Of a stretch of 54,571 nucleotides of DNA, positions 16,546 to 26,121 are shown piece by piece. Every line of letters starts with the position of its first letter. Within the stretch, counting starts at the first letter, position 1. The translations under genes and the position numbers were made by a program. Origin of the DNA: Fibrobacteraceae bacterium (GTDB taxonomy: Bacteria; Fibrobacterota; Fibrobacteria; Fibrobacterales; Fibrobacteraceae); the NCBI GenBank assembly GCA_017631885.1, contig JAGBSH010000015.1:1-54571 (forward strand), written 5' to 3'. A model generated the notes under the pieces. The model was not told where the DNA came from. It saw only the letters and a program-made list of their open reading frames with translations, and did not search any database.

Positions 16546-18324
16546 TTAGAAACTAAAGACAGTTTCAACACCAAACTTGAGAGTTGTGTCGTCTTCGTTA
16601 TCACCCATAGCAATGTCGACCATACCAAATGCAGTAAGTTCGAGATTTTCTACTGGAGAAATGTACACACGACCACCAACATCAAGAGTTTCTTGAGTTG
16701 AATCATCGTCGTCAAGAGTATTGGTGTGGTATTCTACAGGAATTCCGAGCTTGATGAATTCAGCCAACTTGAGAGCTGGTTCTGCATACAAGAAGAAGTA
16801 TTCTGGAATTTCACCACTATAGAGGTCCAAATTACCAGCATCGCCTTCGTCAATAAATGCATAGAAAGCTGTTGTTTTAATCTGGAACATTGCCACTTCA
16901 AAGCTTGGTTCTGCCAAAACAGTGTGAGCTGTTGAAGTCCAATCTTGCCCCTTAACCATATCTTCATCGTCCATGAGATAATCCGCATGGAATCCATAAA
17001 CTGCACGGAAAGCAAAACCGCCAATGGAAACACCGGCATCTACACCTGCATGCAATTCATTATGTTGTAATGTCTGGTAGCTCTTATAATCGAAATATGG
17101 GCGCAAATGTTGACCAGCATAATCAAATTCATAAGCTACATGAGCATCATAGTTTTTACCAGATTCTTCTACGCAATTGTCTCCAGCGTAACAAATTCCA
17201 CGAGTATCGTTTTCGCCACGACCAAAGCCAAATCCGAGTTCCAAACCAGCAAGAGTAATTTGAATACCACGAATATCATGTTCTTTCATACCTGCTGCAT
17301 TGTAAGCAGGATCATCATAACCATAATAAGACTTGAATGCGCCTTCAGAGAAAGTCAAATCACCGACTTTAACATTGAAGAAATCAGCTGGTTTATATTG
17401 GATATATGCTCCATTATAAATTGCTGCTGGAGAAGCAGATTCACCATCAGCTTCTAAACCAACAAATGCAGACCACTTATCATTGAATTGAACATCAACA
17501 TTCAAATCAAAGGTCGATGCATAAGAATGATTCAAATCGGCATCGTTAATAACGTCACCGGTATAAACGTCAAATTCTACTTCACCAGAGAAATTAACTT
17601 TCATTTCTGCTTTAGAAGTTGCTTCATTCATGCTAGCTTTGAGTAAATCAAGAGCGTTTCCAGCAGCAGCTGAAACTTCGCCCTTTTCTTCTGCCTTTGG
17701 TGCTTCAGCAGCTGGCTTTGTTTCTTCTACTTTCTTAGCTTCTGGTTCTGCCTTAGCTGTTTCTGCCTTTGGTGCTTCGGCTGCTGGCTTTGCTTCTTCT
17801 ACTTTCTTTGCTTCTGGTGCAGCCTTAGCTGTTTCTGCCTTTGGTGCTTCAGCTACTGGCTTTGCTTCTTCAACTTTCTTGGCTTCTGCGGCTGGCTTAG
17901 CGGCTTCTGCCTTTGGTGCTTCAGCAGCTGGCTTTGCTTCTTCTACTTTCTTTGCTTCTGGTGCAGCCTTAGCTGCTTCTGCCTTTGGTGCTTCAGCAGC
18001 TGGCTTTGCTTCTTCTACTTTCTTTGCTTCTGGTGCAGCCTTAGCTGCTTCTGCCTTTGGTGCTTCGGCTGCTGGCTTTGCTTCTTCAACTTTCTTTGCT
18101 TCGGCTGCTGGCTTAGCGGCTTCTGCCTTTGGAGCTTCGGCGGCTGGCTTTGCTTCTTCTACTTTCTTTGCTTCTGCTGCTGGCTTAGCGGCTTCTGCCT
18201 TTGGAGCTTCGGCTACTGGCTTTGCAGGTTGTTCTGCTGGCTTTGCTGCAGGAGCTGTAGCCTGTGCAAAAACACTAGCAGCCGCAAAGCTTAAAAGCAT
18301 TGCAGAAAATTTCATTTTTTTCAT
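16546..18324 (-). CDS. outer-membrane beta-barrel protein with Ala/Lys/Glu/Pro-rich repeat arm
   Basis: A typical signal peptide is cleaved after VFA. Residues about 39-215 are seven tandem 24-residue repeats (consensus AEAKKVEEAKPAAEAPK plus EAAKPA). A domain with alternating hydrophobic residues then continues to the end and finishes in VFSF, the terminal aromatic expected of an outer-membrane barrel (about 370 residues; porin-like, with Asp-rich loops). The charged, Pro-containing repeat could cross the periplasm or bind peptidoglycan, as TonB-like arms do. AAAGGAG precedes the ATG and a strong terminator follows, so this looks like a well expressed single-gene unit. The transported solute, if any, is unknown. 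Confidence 0.8.
   Translation of the reverse strand: MKKMKFSAMLLSFAAASVFAQATAPAAKPAEQPAKPVAEAPKAEAAKPAAEAKKVEEAKPAAEAPKAEAAKPAAEAKKVEEAKPAAEAPKAEAAKAAPEAKKVEEAKPAAEAPKAEAAKAAPEAKKVEEAKPAAEAPKAEAAKPAAEAKKVEEAKPVAEAPKAETAKAAPEAKKVEEAKPAAEAPKAETAKAEPEAKKVEETKPAAEAPKAEEKGEVSAAAGNALDLLKASMNEATSKAEMKVNFSGEVEFDVYTGDVINDADLNHSYASTFDLNVDVQFNDKWSAFVGLEADGESASPAAIYNGAYIQYKPADFFNVKVGDLTFSEGAFKSYYGYDDPAYNAAGMKEHDIRGIQITLAGLELGFGFGRGENDTRGICYAGDNCVEESGKNYDAHVAYEFDYAGQHLRPYFDYKSYQTLQHNELHAGVDAGVSIGGFAFRAVYGFHADYLMDDEDMVKGQDWTSTAHTVLAEPSFEVAMFQIKTTAFYAFIDEGDAGNLDLYSGEIPEYFFLYAEPALKLAEFIKLGIPVEYHTNTLDDDDSTQETLDVGGRVYISPVENLELTAFGMVDIAMGDNEDDTTLKFGVETVFSF
17677..18210 (-). repeat. seven in-frame 72-base repeats in the porin gene
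   Basis: The 72-base unit encodes 24 residues built around KKVEEAKP and EAPKAE. Seven full copies plus one partial copy differ by a few conservative changes (KPA/KAA, EAA/ETA, AEA/PEA). Copies that alternate AEA and PEA show that the array has been shuffled by recombination, so length variation between strains is expected. Confidence 0.9.
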
Positions 18325-18662
18325 ATTTTCTCCTTTAGAGTTTTTTTGTTTGAATTTGGGTAGGTCAAAACATAATTAAATTAGTGTGCTTTATCACATT
18401 TTTCTTACAGTTTTAAGACTAAATGGTTGTTTTTTTACGATGTTTACTTTTGAAAATTCATTTTTTACACATAATAAAAAGCTTTTATGCTGTAAATATT
18501 TTTAAACATTTGAAACCGATATAATTCTCTTTACCCCAGAACACAAATTTTATCCGTTTTTATTTTTGCACACTTATAAAAAAGTTCTATTTAAAATTTT
18601 TGTAAGATAAAGTCCTTTTTTTTAATGATATATTTCTTTAAAATTATTCTTTTAGGTACTTT
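18325..18662. other. AT-rich divergent intergenic region
   Basis: These 338 bases separate the divergent porin and DUF4874 genes and must hold both promoters. The porin ribosome-binding site (AAAGGAG) lies at the left end. The rest is very AT-rich. TTGAAA followed after 16 bases by TAATAA (about 18452-18479) is a possible plus-strand promoter, but it is not convincing. No open frame, hairpin or repeat is evident. Confidence 0.5.
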
Positions 18663-20576
18663 ATGATTTTTCTTAAAACGCAAAAAATCTTTATCATTTT
18701 ATTTTTCTTTTTAATCTCTTTCGCCTATTCTGCTGAATTAGTAAAACAAAATTTGGATTATACCGATCATATCCAAACGTTTTACAACCCAGACAGAGGA
18801 TTTTATGTTCCTCAAGTAATTCATTTTAAACCAACTGGGGCAAGTGCTAACCCTTGGAGTCGCTTTTTACACTTACGGGCTGAAATTTCAGAATTTTCTA
18901 GCAATGCCGTGTGGGATACTTGTGCAACATGTCATGGGACAACACAAGATTTAACAACTGCTATGCTAGATTCTCTCAAAGCTTTTTTAAATAAAATCCG
19001 AGAAAAAAATGGGACCGTTGTTTTACGATTTTGCTATGACCCTTGGTTTGAAGGGAAAGCCAACATGGAACCCGAACAAGAAATTATTCTAAGACATGTC
19101 CGACAGCTTTCAAAAATTTATTCTGAATACGACGATGTAATTACTTTTGTTGAACTTGGAATGTATGGCCCTTATGGAGAAAATCACTCTAGTAAAATCG
19201 CCACGGCAGAGAATTCAGGTTACGCTCTACGTGAAATGATATTAAATACATCCAAAAATGTAGATATTGGTGCTAGAACAGCCCCTGTTGTTGCTAGAGC
19301 TTTTGGTTTTTCTCCGACAACAATTTTAGATACTCTTTCTAAAGAACCTCTCAAATTAGGCGATACACTTGCTTGGAATTATGGTGTTTCTTTTGATATA
19401 AACCACCCTTATTTCAAACAAAAAGCCGATTCCATTGGCGAAGATATTTTTCGTGTAGGTCTTTTTAACGATGGTTATCTTGGAACAGAATACGATTACG
19501 GAACTTGGGGTGCTGATTGTAAAACTAGTATTTGTCGAGATCGCGGAACGGACTGGCTTGAAAAATATGGTAAACACGTTCCTTATGGTGGCGAAGCTCT
19601 CACTACAGCCTCTGGATACAAAAAAATAAATACACCAGCATTCCTTGCTTACGAAGGCTTTCGTACTCACACCAGTTATTTAAATATCCAATGGAATTAC
19701 AATTTAATCAACGAATGGAAAGAAACTCCGTTTACGCCAAGACATGATATAGATTCCGCATATAAATCCTATGAAAGAAATGATACTCTTTTTAATAGTG
19801 GTTTTAAATATATTGAAGACCATTTAGGGTATCGTTATGTGTTAAAAGAATCGAATATGTTTGATTCTCTTGGTACCGGAAGTCTTTTAAAAATCAAACT
19901 AAAAATTCAAAATGTCGGCTTTGGAAATATGACAAAAAAACGCCCTGTTACCATAATGTTGCGTTCGCACCAAATGATTGATTCCTCTTACACATTAAAT
20001 GATAAAACCATTGATACTCTGGTTTACGCTAAACGCATAGAACTCAAACTAGAAAATGATTTTGACCCACAAACTATTTATTCTAGAACTATGACAAAAG
20101 ATACAATCGTCACTTTTGATAGAACTAATGAATTTGAAATAACGACTCAACTTCCTGAAAATTTACCAGATGACTCTTATGATGTTTTTTTACGTATTTC
20201 TCAATACGGAAATTGGCCTAGCGATAAAAACTATTCTACAATCCGTTTTGCAAACGATTCAACTTATTTTGATAATATAACTGGAGCAAATTTAATAGGC
20301 AGTTTTGTACTAAGTAAAAAAGCACCAGTTATCTCAAGAATACCACAAGAAAATTCACTCCAATCTAAGTTTAATTTTCATATCCACGAAAAGAACCTCT
20401 ATATAAATAACGCAACGTCTATCGAAATATTTAATATAAAAGGCGTTCTTTTATATTCTCAAAAACTTTCTTCAATGCAATCAGTCATTGCTTTAAACCC
20501 ATTACCTAAAGGTTTATTAGTAGTAAAAATCTATAATCCAAACAAAAGTTTCTCTCAAATTATCCGAAATCAATAA
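18663..20576 (+). CDS. secreted DUF4874/DUF4832 protein with C-terminal sorting-like domain
   Basis: A hydrophobic signal peptide (residues about 5-24) is followed by YNPDRGFYVPQ, the opening of DUF4874, and by VVLRFCYDPWFEG and VITFVELGMYGPYGE. The DUF4832 part follows (AYEGFRTHTSYLNIQWNYNLINEWK). These paired domains occur in secreted, glycosidase-like proteins of unproven activity. The last 75 residues (SIEIFNIKGVLLYSQKL ... PLPKGLLVVKIYN) look like a C-terminal secretion/sorting domain of the type IX kind, which suggests a cell-surface or released product. There is no strong ribosome-binding site. Function is likely to involve carbohydrate, but this is unproven. Confidence 0.75.
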   Translation: MIFLKTQKIFIILFFFLISFAYSAELVKQNLDYTDHIQTFYNPDRGFYVPQVIHFKPTGASANPWSRFLHLRAEISEFSSNAVWDTCATCHGTTQDLTTAMLDSLKAFLNKIREKNGTVVLRFCYDPWFEGKANMEPEQEIILRHVRQLSKIYSEYDDVITFVELGMYGPYGENHSSKIATAENSGYALREMILNTSKNVDIGARTAPVVARAFGFSPTTILDTLSKEPLKLGDTLAWNYGVSFDINHPYFKQKADSIGEDIFRVGLFNDGYLGTEYDYGTWGADCKTSICRDRGTDWLEKYGKHVPYGGEALTTASGYKKINTPAFLAYEGFRTHTSYLNIQWNYNLINEWKETPFTPRHDIDSAYKSYERNDTLFNSGFKYIEDHLGYRYVLKESNMFDSLGTGSLLKIKLKIQNVGFGNMTKKRPVTIMLRSHQMIDSSYTLNDKTIDTLVYAKRIELKLENDFDPQTIYSRTMTKDTIVTFDRTNEFEITTQLPENLPDDSYDVFLRISQYGNWPSDKNYSTIRFANDSTYFDNITGANLIGSFVLSKKAPVISRIPQENSLQSKFNFHIHEKNLYINNATSIEIFNIKGVLLYSQKLSSMQSVIALNPLPKGLLVVKIYNPNKSFSQIIRNQ

Positions 20577-20656
20577 ATACCACAAAAATAAATGGAGAAA
20601 CGTACTTAACAAATGTTTATTTTTTTTAAATTTGCTGAAAGCTTTTTGAGGTTTTT

Positions 20657-21124
20657 ATGATTGGCAACTTTTTTTCTACTTATTGGCCTGTTTTAGTCAT
20701 TCTTCTTGTGGTGGTTGTAGTCCTTGCTATTTTCCGCGCTGTTCGCCGTTTTTTAAAAGAAGGTGGTGGAGCATTCCGTTTAGAAACCGCTCGTAAATGT
20801 TCTGAACCCAATATGTTATTTTTAACGCAATGTTCAAAAGCTGTTCTCGCCGACGCTGACATTGTTTGTAAATACAAAGGTGAATTTGTTACACCAACAA
20901 AAGATGATATGCGCATTTTGCGTTCGGCTGTTAAAAAGAAATACCAATGCATGCCGTTTCTTGTTCCAAATACAGAATTTGTGGCTTACTTTTTCTGCAA
21001 GTCAGAAGCTGGTTTTAAACGCCGCATGAGCAATTTATTGCCAAATGACAAACGCAAAAGTCATAAATGGCCTTATAACGATGTAGAAACTGGTAAAAAA
21101 TTAAAATATTCAATGGATTCTTAA
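20657..21124 (+). CDS. small membrane-anchored protein, unknown
   Basis: This 155-residue protein is not recognised. It has one strongly hydrophobic N-terminal helix (about residues 10-28) followed by arginines (FRAVRRFLKEGGG), so the remainder is probably cytoplasmic. The soluble part has four cysteines and a basic C-terminal half (FKRRMSNLLPNDKRKSHKW). It lies 21 bases upstream of hrpB on the same strand and is probably co-transcribed with it. The regular amino-acid composition and good spacing support a real gene. Confidence 0.7.
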   Translation: MIGNFFSTYWPVLVILLVVVVVLAIFRAVRRFLKEGGGAFRLETARKCSEPNMLFLTQCSKAVLADADIVCKYKGEFVTPTKDDMRILRSAVKKKYQCMPFLVPNTEFVAYFFCKSEAGFKRRMSNLLPNDKRKSHKWPYNDVETGKKLKYSMDS

Positions 21125-21145
21125 GAGTCTTTTTAAATTCACGCC

Positions 21146-23566
21146 ATGTCTGGTGGATTTTCTCATTTAGCGCTTTCTAGATTCGTCCCCGATTTAGAGA
21201 AAGCGCTTTTTTCAAATAAAAACATTTTACTTTCAGCGCCAACAGGGAGTGGGAAATCTATATATTTCCCTTATTTTCTTTCAGAACGTTTTTCTGGTAA
21301 AATTGTCATTCTTGAACCAAGGCGTTTAGTAGCTAAAGAACTTGCCCGCTATATGGCAAAATGTCTTGGAGAACCTTGCGGTAAAACGGTCGGTTATAAA
21401 TTTCGATTAGAGCAATGTAAAAGCGAACAGACAAGAATCATTTTTCAAACTTATGGCAATTACCTTCAAGAAATTTTACACCACGAAGAAAATGCGGATT
21501 GGATTTTGTTTGATGAATTCCACGAACGCAAAGCCGAAATGGATTTATTGCTTGCCTATTACGTTCAAAAGCAAAAACAAAATTCTCATTTGCGCCTGGC
21601 TGTTATGTCAGCAAAATTAAATAGCACGCCTATTGCTGAATTTTTAAATACAGAACTTTTAGAAACTGGTATTCCTCTCTACCCTGTTCAAATTATTCAT
21701 CAAGCTTCTGCACAAAAAAAATCACTTGAAGACTCTATTTGTCAAGCTCTTAGAACTTTACAAATAAATGGTATCTGGAAAACTACTCTTGTTTTTCTTC
21801 CTGGAAAAGCCGAAATTAAAAAAGCAAAAGAAACTGTCGAAGAATCTTTTGGAAAATCAACTGAAACTTTTGAACTTTATAGCGGTCAATCAGATGAAAT
21901 ACAAGAAAAAATTTTCACTCCTTCTGCAAGCCCACGAGTTGTTTTTACAACCAATATCGCAGAAACGTCTTTGACTGTTCCTGATGTAAGTGGCGTTATT
22001 GATTCTGGTTATGAACGGCTACTTGAACATTCTAAAGATTCAAGTATTCCGGTCTTACGGATTTCTAGAATCACTTTACAAAACGCAATACAACGCACTG
22101 GTCGTGCAGGCCGTTTAGAACAAGGAACTTGTATTCGTTTATGGAGTAAAGAAGAAGAAAAGTCATTTCAAGAAAATATTATTCCAGAAATTTTACGAAT
22201 AAATCCACAAGAATTTTTTCTAAAAAAAATAGCTCTTGCAGAAAAGCTTTCCATAAAAGCTAGCGAACTACCATTGCTTACAGAAATTCCAAAAGAGAAA
22301 AAGGATGCTTGTCAATTTATTTTAGAAAAGTCGGGTTTTATCCAACAAGAAACCCTTACAGAATTAGGAAAAGAATCTTTAGAAGTGCCTCTTGAAAACA
22401 TTAAACTACTAGAAGTATTCCTAAAAGTTCGTTCGCAAAATCCGTTGTTTATTGCTATGTTAGCCTGGTTAGATGCTGGCAATGAATTTTTCTTTCGGTC
22501 TAAAGAAACCTTTTCGTTAAAAAATTTAGCCGAAACATCAGTGGAAAATTCTAAAAGCGTTCCCCGAGAAGTTGAATATACTTTTCGAAAACTTTTAAAG
22601 TTCGCTCAAAGCAAAAACTTTAAAAACCTTTTTACAGAAGATATTCCTAAAACGATGCTTGAATTTTTCCCAGAAAATCTAGCCATTCGTAATGGTGAAT
22701 CATTTAAGCTACAAGACAAACAAATGTTGCGGTTAAAAATTGAGTCAGCAAAAGCAATTCTCGCTTTTGCACTTGTACGAACTGGCAATATAAATTCTTC
22801 TGAATTACGAACAGGTGCTTATTTAGAAATTCCAGAATCTCTTATTTATAGCAAAGAAGATGTTCTTCATTACAAATTACTATGGCAAAATTCAAAAGAA
22901 CGATTTATAGGCATAGCTATTAGAGAAAGCCATGGTAAAGAAATTGCTCGAACAGAAATAATTCCACAAGAAACTGATGAAAATACAAGAAAAAATCTAA
23001 CATCTCTTTGCAGTTCTTATTGGAAAGAAAAAAATTCTAAAGAAAACCTTTCTCACCTGTGGTTATCAGCAGAAAATCAAATTCTATTTTGCAAAATGAA
23101 ATTAGCTGCCAAATATTTCCCTGAATACAACCTTCCTTTGTGGAATGAGGAAGATATGGATTTAATTGCAGAGGTCTTTTTTGATTCCATTTTTTTAAAG
23201 AAAGATCTTACACCAGAACGTTACCGAAATATTATTGAAGATTATTTTGGAAAATCAATGATTTCTTGGTTGCATAAAAATTTTCCGGATAACACTACCC
23301 TTTCAAATGGTAAACGAGCTAAGTATATATACCAAGAAGACGTTGTAGAAATTTCTGCTAGACTAGGTGATTTTATTGGAACGCGAGGCAAACATTTCAT
23401 TGCTGAAAATAAAGTTCCTGTTCGTTATGATATTTTAGCCCCTAATTACCGCTCTGTTCAAAAGACTTGGGATTTAGATAGTTTTTGGATAAACACCTAC
23501 CCAGAAATCAGAAAAGAACTCAGAGGGCGCTACCCCAAACACCCTTGGCCAGAAAAAATTCTTTAA
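21146..23566 (+). CDS. hrpB: ATP-dependent helicase HrpB
   Basis: This is a DEAH/DExH-type RNA helicase of the HrpA/HrpB family. Walker A is LLSAPTGSGKS, motif II is DEFHERKAEMD, motif III is VMSAKL, and motifs V-VI are VFTTNIAETSLTVPDVSGVID and QRTGRAGRLEQG. The C-terminal HrpB domain is diagnostic: KVPVRYDILAPNYRSVQ, WINTYPEIRKELRGRYPKHPWPE. Length of 806 residues matches the E. coli protein. Its cellular role is poorly defined even in E. coli. It is convergent with dnaA, with only four bases between the stop codons. Confidence 0.95.
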   Translation: MSGGFSHLALSRFVPDLEKALFSNKNILLSAPTGSGKSIYFPYFLSERFSGKIVILEPRRLVAKELARYMAKCLGEPCGKTVGYKFRLEQCKSEQTRIIFQTYGNYLQEILHHEENADWILFDEFHERKAEMDLLLAYYVQKQKQNSHLRLAVMSAKLNSTPIAEFLNTELLETGIPLYPVQIIHQASAQKKSLEDSICQALRTLQINGIWKTTLVFLPGKAEIKKAKETVEESFGKSTETFELYSGQSDEIQEKIFTPSASPRVVFTTNIAETSLTVPDVSGVIDSGYERLLEHSKDSSIPVLRISRITLQNAIQRTGRAGRLEQGTCIRLWSKEEEKSFQENIIPEILRINPQEFFLKKIALAEKLSIKASELPLLTEIPKEKKDACQFILEKSGFIQQETLTELGKESLEVPLENIKLLEVFLKVRSQNPLFIAMLAWLDAGNEFFFRSKETFSLKNLAETSVENSKSVPREVEYTFRKLLKFAQSKNFKNLFTEDIPKTMLEFFPENLAIRNGESFKLQDKQMLRLKIESAKAILAFALVRTGNINSSELRTGAYLEIPESLIYSKEDVLHYKLLWQNSKERFIGIAIRESHGKEIARTEIIPQETDENTRKNLTSLCSSYWKEKNSKENLSHLWLSAENQILFCKMKLAAKYFPEYNLPLWNEEDMDLIAEVFFDSIFLKKDLTPERYRNIIEDYFGKSMISWLHKNFPDNTTLSNGKRAKYIYQEDVVEISARLGDFIGTRGKHFIAENKVPVRYDILAPNYRSVQKTWDLDSFWINTYPEIRKELRGRYPKHPWPEKIL

Positions 23567-23570
23567 AATT

Positions 23571-24968
23571 TTATTTTCCAAAGCTATAACGAATCTCTTG
23601 AATTCTAAAAGCAAGATCTTCATTATTTTCTAGCATAGTCATTACAGAGTTACAACTCGCTATTACTGTAGAATAATTGCGCCCAAAAAATTCCCCTATC
23701 GCCTGTAAAGATTCGCCAGTATCTTCTCTACAAATAAACATGGCTATTTTCCGTACAAATGAAATTTTTTCTATCCGAGAAGGAGATAATAAAGATTCGC
23801 ATTCAACACCATACGCTGCTGCCGTTGCGGCTGTTATTGCTTCAAGCGTTCTGCCCGATTGCCTAGGCAATAAAAATAGCCGCACCGAATTTAAAGTTAG
23901 CGTTTTACGCTGTAACTCATATTCCGCTTGTAAACGCTTGATTTTTCCAATTAATGTACGGAAATTATCGACAGCTGGCGTTGCTATCCAACGGCAAATT
24001 TCATGGCGTTCTTTTTCTAAAAATGGAAATTCAAGCGTAGCGCGTTCCACAACACCTAAACGCGTTTTGGAATCTGGCATTTCTAATTTCAAAGCAATAC
24101 ATTCTTCTAAACGGTTCAAAAATTTTGCTTTAAAATACCTTTGATCCATTTCTGTCGGGAGTCTATCACTTGAAAAAACAGTTTGTCTACCATGAAGTCT
24201 ACGGCGTTCAATAACATTTAAAAGAGCTAATTGTACGCCACTTCTTTTTGCTAAAAACTGCACGTCGTCTAACAACAAAAGATCTACTTGTTCATAAGTT
24301 TCTCTAAAATCATTTTCCGCTGCTTCTTTATTTTTAGCATTTCCTTCAAAACACTTAAGAAAATCTTCTAAAAAGCGAATCCCAGAAGTGTATTTTACAC
24401 TAACATTTCTTTTGGATTCTTTTATTGCATAGGCTATTGCTTGCAGCAAGTGGGTTTTACCTAAACCAGATTTGCCATAGATATAAAGCAATAAAGCATC
24501 TGAACGACATGGCTCTTCAGCCACTTTTTTACACATTGAAAGTGCTTCGCGATTACAAAGGCCTTCCACAAAATTCTGGAATGTATTTTCTACATAACCC
24601 AAAACTTCATATTGTTTTTTCTGAACAAGATGTTCTTTTCGTTTAATTTGAACTGGCGATAAAGCAATACTTGGAACTTCTAAAAAACGGCGTTCATTTT
24701 GAGCTATTTTCAAACTTAAGTTTTCTATGGTAGAATCAATAGAGACAAGAATTTTTAAAATACGTTTGGAAAAATGTTTTTCGGCCCAATCACGCGTAAA
24801 TTTATTTTGAGTTTCAAGAATACAAATGCCTTTTTCAACCCCAACGAAATGCAACGTTTTTACAAAATTAATCTCAACATTTGTAAAGCCAGAAGTCCCC
24901 AATACAGAAATAACAGTCTCCCAAAGAGAACTTACCGAACGTTCAGCACAAGAATCTATAAAAGTCAA
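23571..24968 (-). CDS. dnaA: DnaA replication initiator, divergent
   Basis: All four DnaA domains can be traced. Domain I ends LETQNKFTRDWAEKHFSKRI. The AAA+ domain has Walker A GKSGLGKTHLLQA, Walker B LLLLDDVQFLAKRSG, the sensor region SSDRLP and an arginine-finger region FLNRLEE. Domain IV has AMFICREDTGESLQAIGEFFGR. The signature helix reads NYSTV (residues 431-435) where the usual sequence is DHTTV or DHSTV, so the residues aligned with E. coli D433, H434 and T435 are all changed. The best start is TTG at 24968, weakly preceded by GGGTG; no in-frame ATG exists upstream. No dnaN, gyrB or rpmH is adjacent, so it may be a paralogue or a relocated dnaA. Confidence 0.9.
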   Translation of the reverse strand: MTFIDSCAERSVSSLWETVISVLGTSGFTNVEINFVKTLHFVGVEKGICILETQNKFTRDWAEKHFSKRILKILVSIDSTIENLSLKIAQNERRFLEVPSIALSPVQIKRKEHLVQKKQYEVLGYVENTFQNFVEGLCNREALSMCKKVAEEPCRSDALLLYIYGKSGLGKTHLLQAIAYAIKESKRNVSVKYTSGIRFLEDFLKCFEGNAKNKEAAENDFRETYEQVDLLLLDDVQFLAKRSGVQLALLNVIERRRLHGRQTVFSSDRLPTEMDQRYFKAKFLNRLEECIALKLEMPDSKTRLGVVERATLEFPFLEKERHEICRWIATPAVDNFRTLIGKIKRLQAEYELQRKTLTLNSVRLFLLPRQSGRTLEAITAATAAAYGVECESLLSPSRIEKISFVRKIAMFICREDTGESLQAIGEFFGRNYSTVIASCNSVMTMLENNEDLAFRIQEIRYSFGK

Positions 24969-25248
24969 AATACACCCAATTTTAAAGTCAGAATTTTTCG
25001 TTCCAAATTTAAATCAAGAGACTAAAGATTTCTCCGAAATTCTGCTTTTTTTTAAGATTTTGGCTTTTTTTGCTTAAAACCGCAATAAAAAAATAACCAA
25101 CGATTAAACACTTTTAATAACCAAAGTATTAAGAGACTAATTACTTATTTATTACAAAGTTGTATACCACTTATCAACAACTATTTTTAGAAAAATACTT
25201 GACAAACAATATATTACATTATAAACCTAATTTTAGATTTATAACAAA

Positions 25249-26121
25249 TTAATGTTTCAAAAATATACTAGGAACAAACAATTTTAAAAATCGCTTAAAA
25301 AATGGCAGAGAAAAACTAGCCAATTCAGGAAATCGTTTTAACGCTTCTTTTGGATTTGAGTAAGCAAGACGTGAAAACCAATGTGATTTCCAGATATTTA
25401 AAGCTTTTTTGTACAAAGGATGACTTTGGTAACGTTCTAATACTCGTATAAAAGTCCCATACATTAATGTATTATCTAAAGACATATTTTTACCATGTTC
25501 TCGGTAATAACAACAAACAGTAGATAATACTGGCAAAGAGCCATATTTTTCTAACATAGAAAGCCAAAGCGGAAAATCTTCAAATGGGAATTCTTGGTCA
25601 TACCCACCATTTGCTTTAAATTCTTCTAATCGAATCATTTCTGTGCAACCATGAAGTTCTTTTTTTCCTAAGAAAAATTCTTCAAAAGAAACTTCTGGAA
25701 TGGAGTGGAGGTATCTAGGGTCTGGCATAAGAGCCCGATTTCCATCTTTATCCATTTTAACAATTTGTCCAAAACACGCTATTTTTTCAGGGTGAGCTAT
25801 TAAGTAATCCGCTTGGGCTTTTAAACGCCCCATTGGCATTATATCATCAGATGCAAATGTGCAAAAAAAGGTCCCTTTGGCTAAACCTATAAGCTCTGAA
25901 AGGGTTGCCATTACACCTTTATTTTCACGATGTTTATAAACAAATCCTAATTCTTGTGCTAGCTTTTCCAATATTTCTGGCGAAGAATCTCTACTCCCAT
26001 CATCTATTACAATTAATTCAAAAGAAACACCTTTCTGAGACATTACTGAACGCACAGAAGCTTCGATATAAGCTTCATGATTATAACTTGCAAGTAATAC
26101 CGATACTAAAGGGTTTTCCAT
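25249..26121 (-). CDS. family 2 glycosyltransferase
   Basis: The GT-A fold of family 2 is clear: VSVLLASYNHEAYIEASVRSVMSQ at the N-terminus, LIVIDDGSRDSSPEILEKL (nucleotide-binding DDGS) and CTFASDDIMPMGRL (metal-binding DDI). Next come the acceptor-region GCTEMIRLEEF and FPFEDFPLWLSMLEKYG. The product has 290 residues. Its start overlaps the end of the flippase gene by 16 bases, making it the last gene of an aminotransferase-flippase-glycosyltransferase operon. It most likely adds a sugar to a lipid-linked surface glycan. The donor and acceptor cannot be read from sequence. Confidence 0.9.
   Translation of the reverse strand: MENPLVSVLLASYNHEAYIEASVRSVMSQKGVSFELIVIDDGSRDSSPEILEKLAQELGFVYKHRENKGVMATLSELIGLAKGTFFCTFASDDIMPMGRLKAQADYLIAHPEKIACFGQIVKMDKDGNRALMPDPRYLHSIPEVSFEEFFLGKKELHGCTEMIRLEEFKANGGYDQEFPFEDFPLWLSMLEKYGSLPVLSTVCCYYREHGKNMSLDNTLMYGTFIRVLERYQSHPLYKKALNIWKSHWFSRLAYSNPKEALKRFPELASFSLPFFKRFLKLFVPSIFLKH

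Noticed and set aside
17630-18379. Long plus-strand open frame rich in Ala, Ser and Phe
   Set aside because: It is the antisense of the Ala/Lys/Glu repeats of the porin; the low-complexity repeat keeps the opposite frame open. The minus frame has the signal peptide, ribosome-binding site and terminator.
18900-18960. CATCH (CxxCH) heme-binding motif in the DUF4874 protein
   Set aside because: It is a single motif in a glycosidase-like secreted protein with no other cytochrome features; most likely chance.
25199-25226. TTGACA followed by TATAAA as a plus-strand promoter
   Set aside because: The spacer is only 15 bases and it points into the end of a minus-strand glycosyltransferase gene, with no downstream plus-strand gene.
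24969-25248. Replication origin beside dnaA
   Set aside because: AT-rich, but only one near-match to a DnaA box (TTATCAACA) and none of the usual origin genes. GC-skew analysis would be needed.
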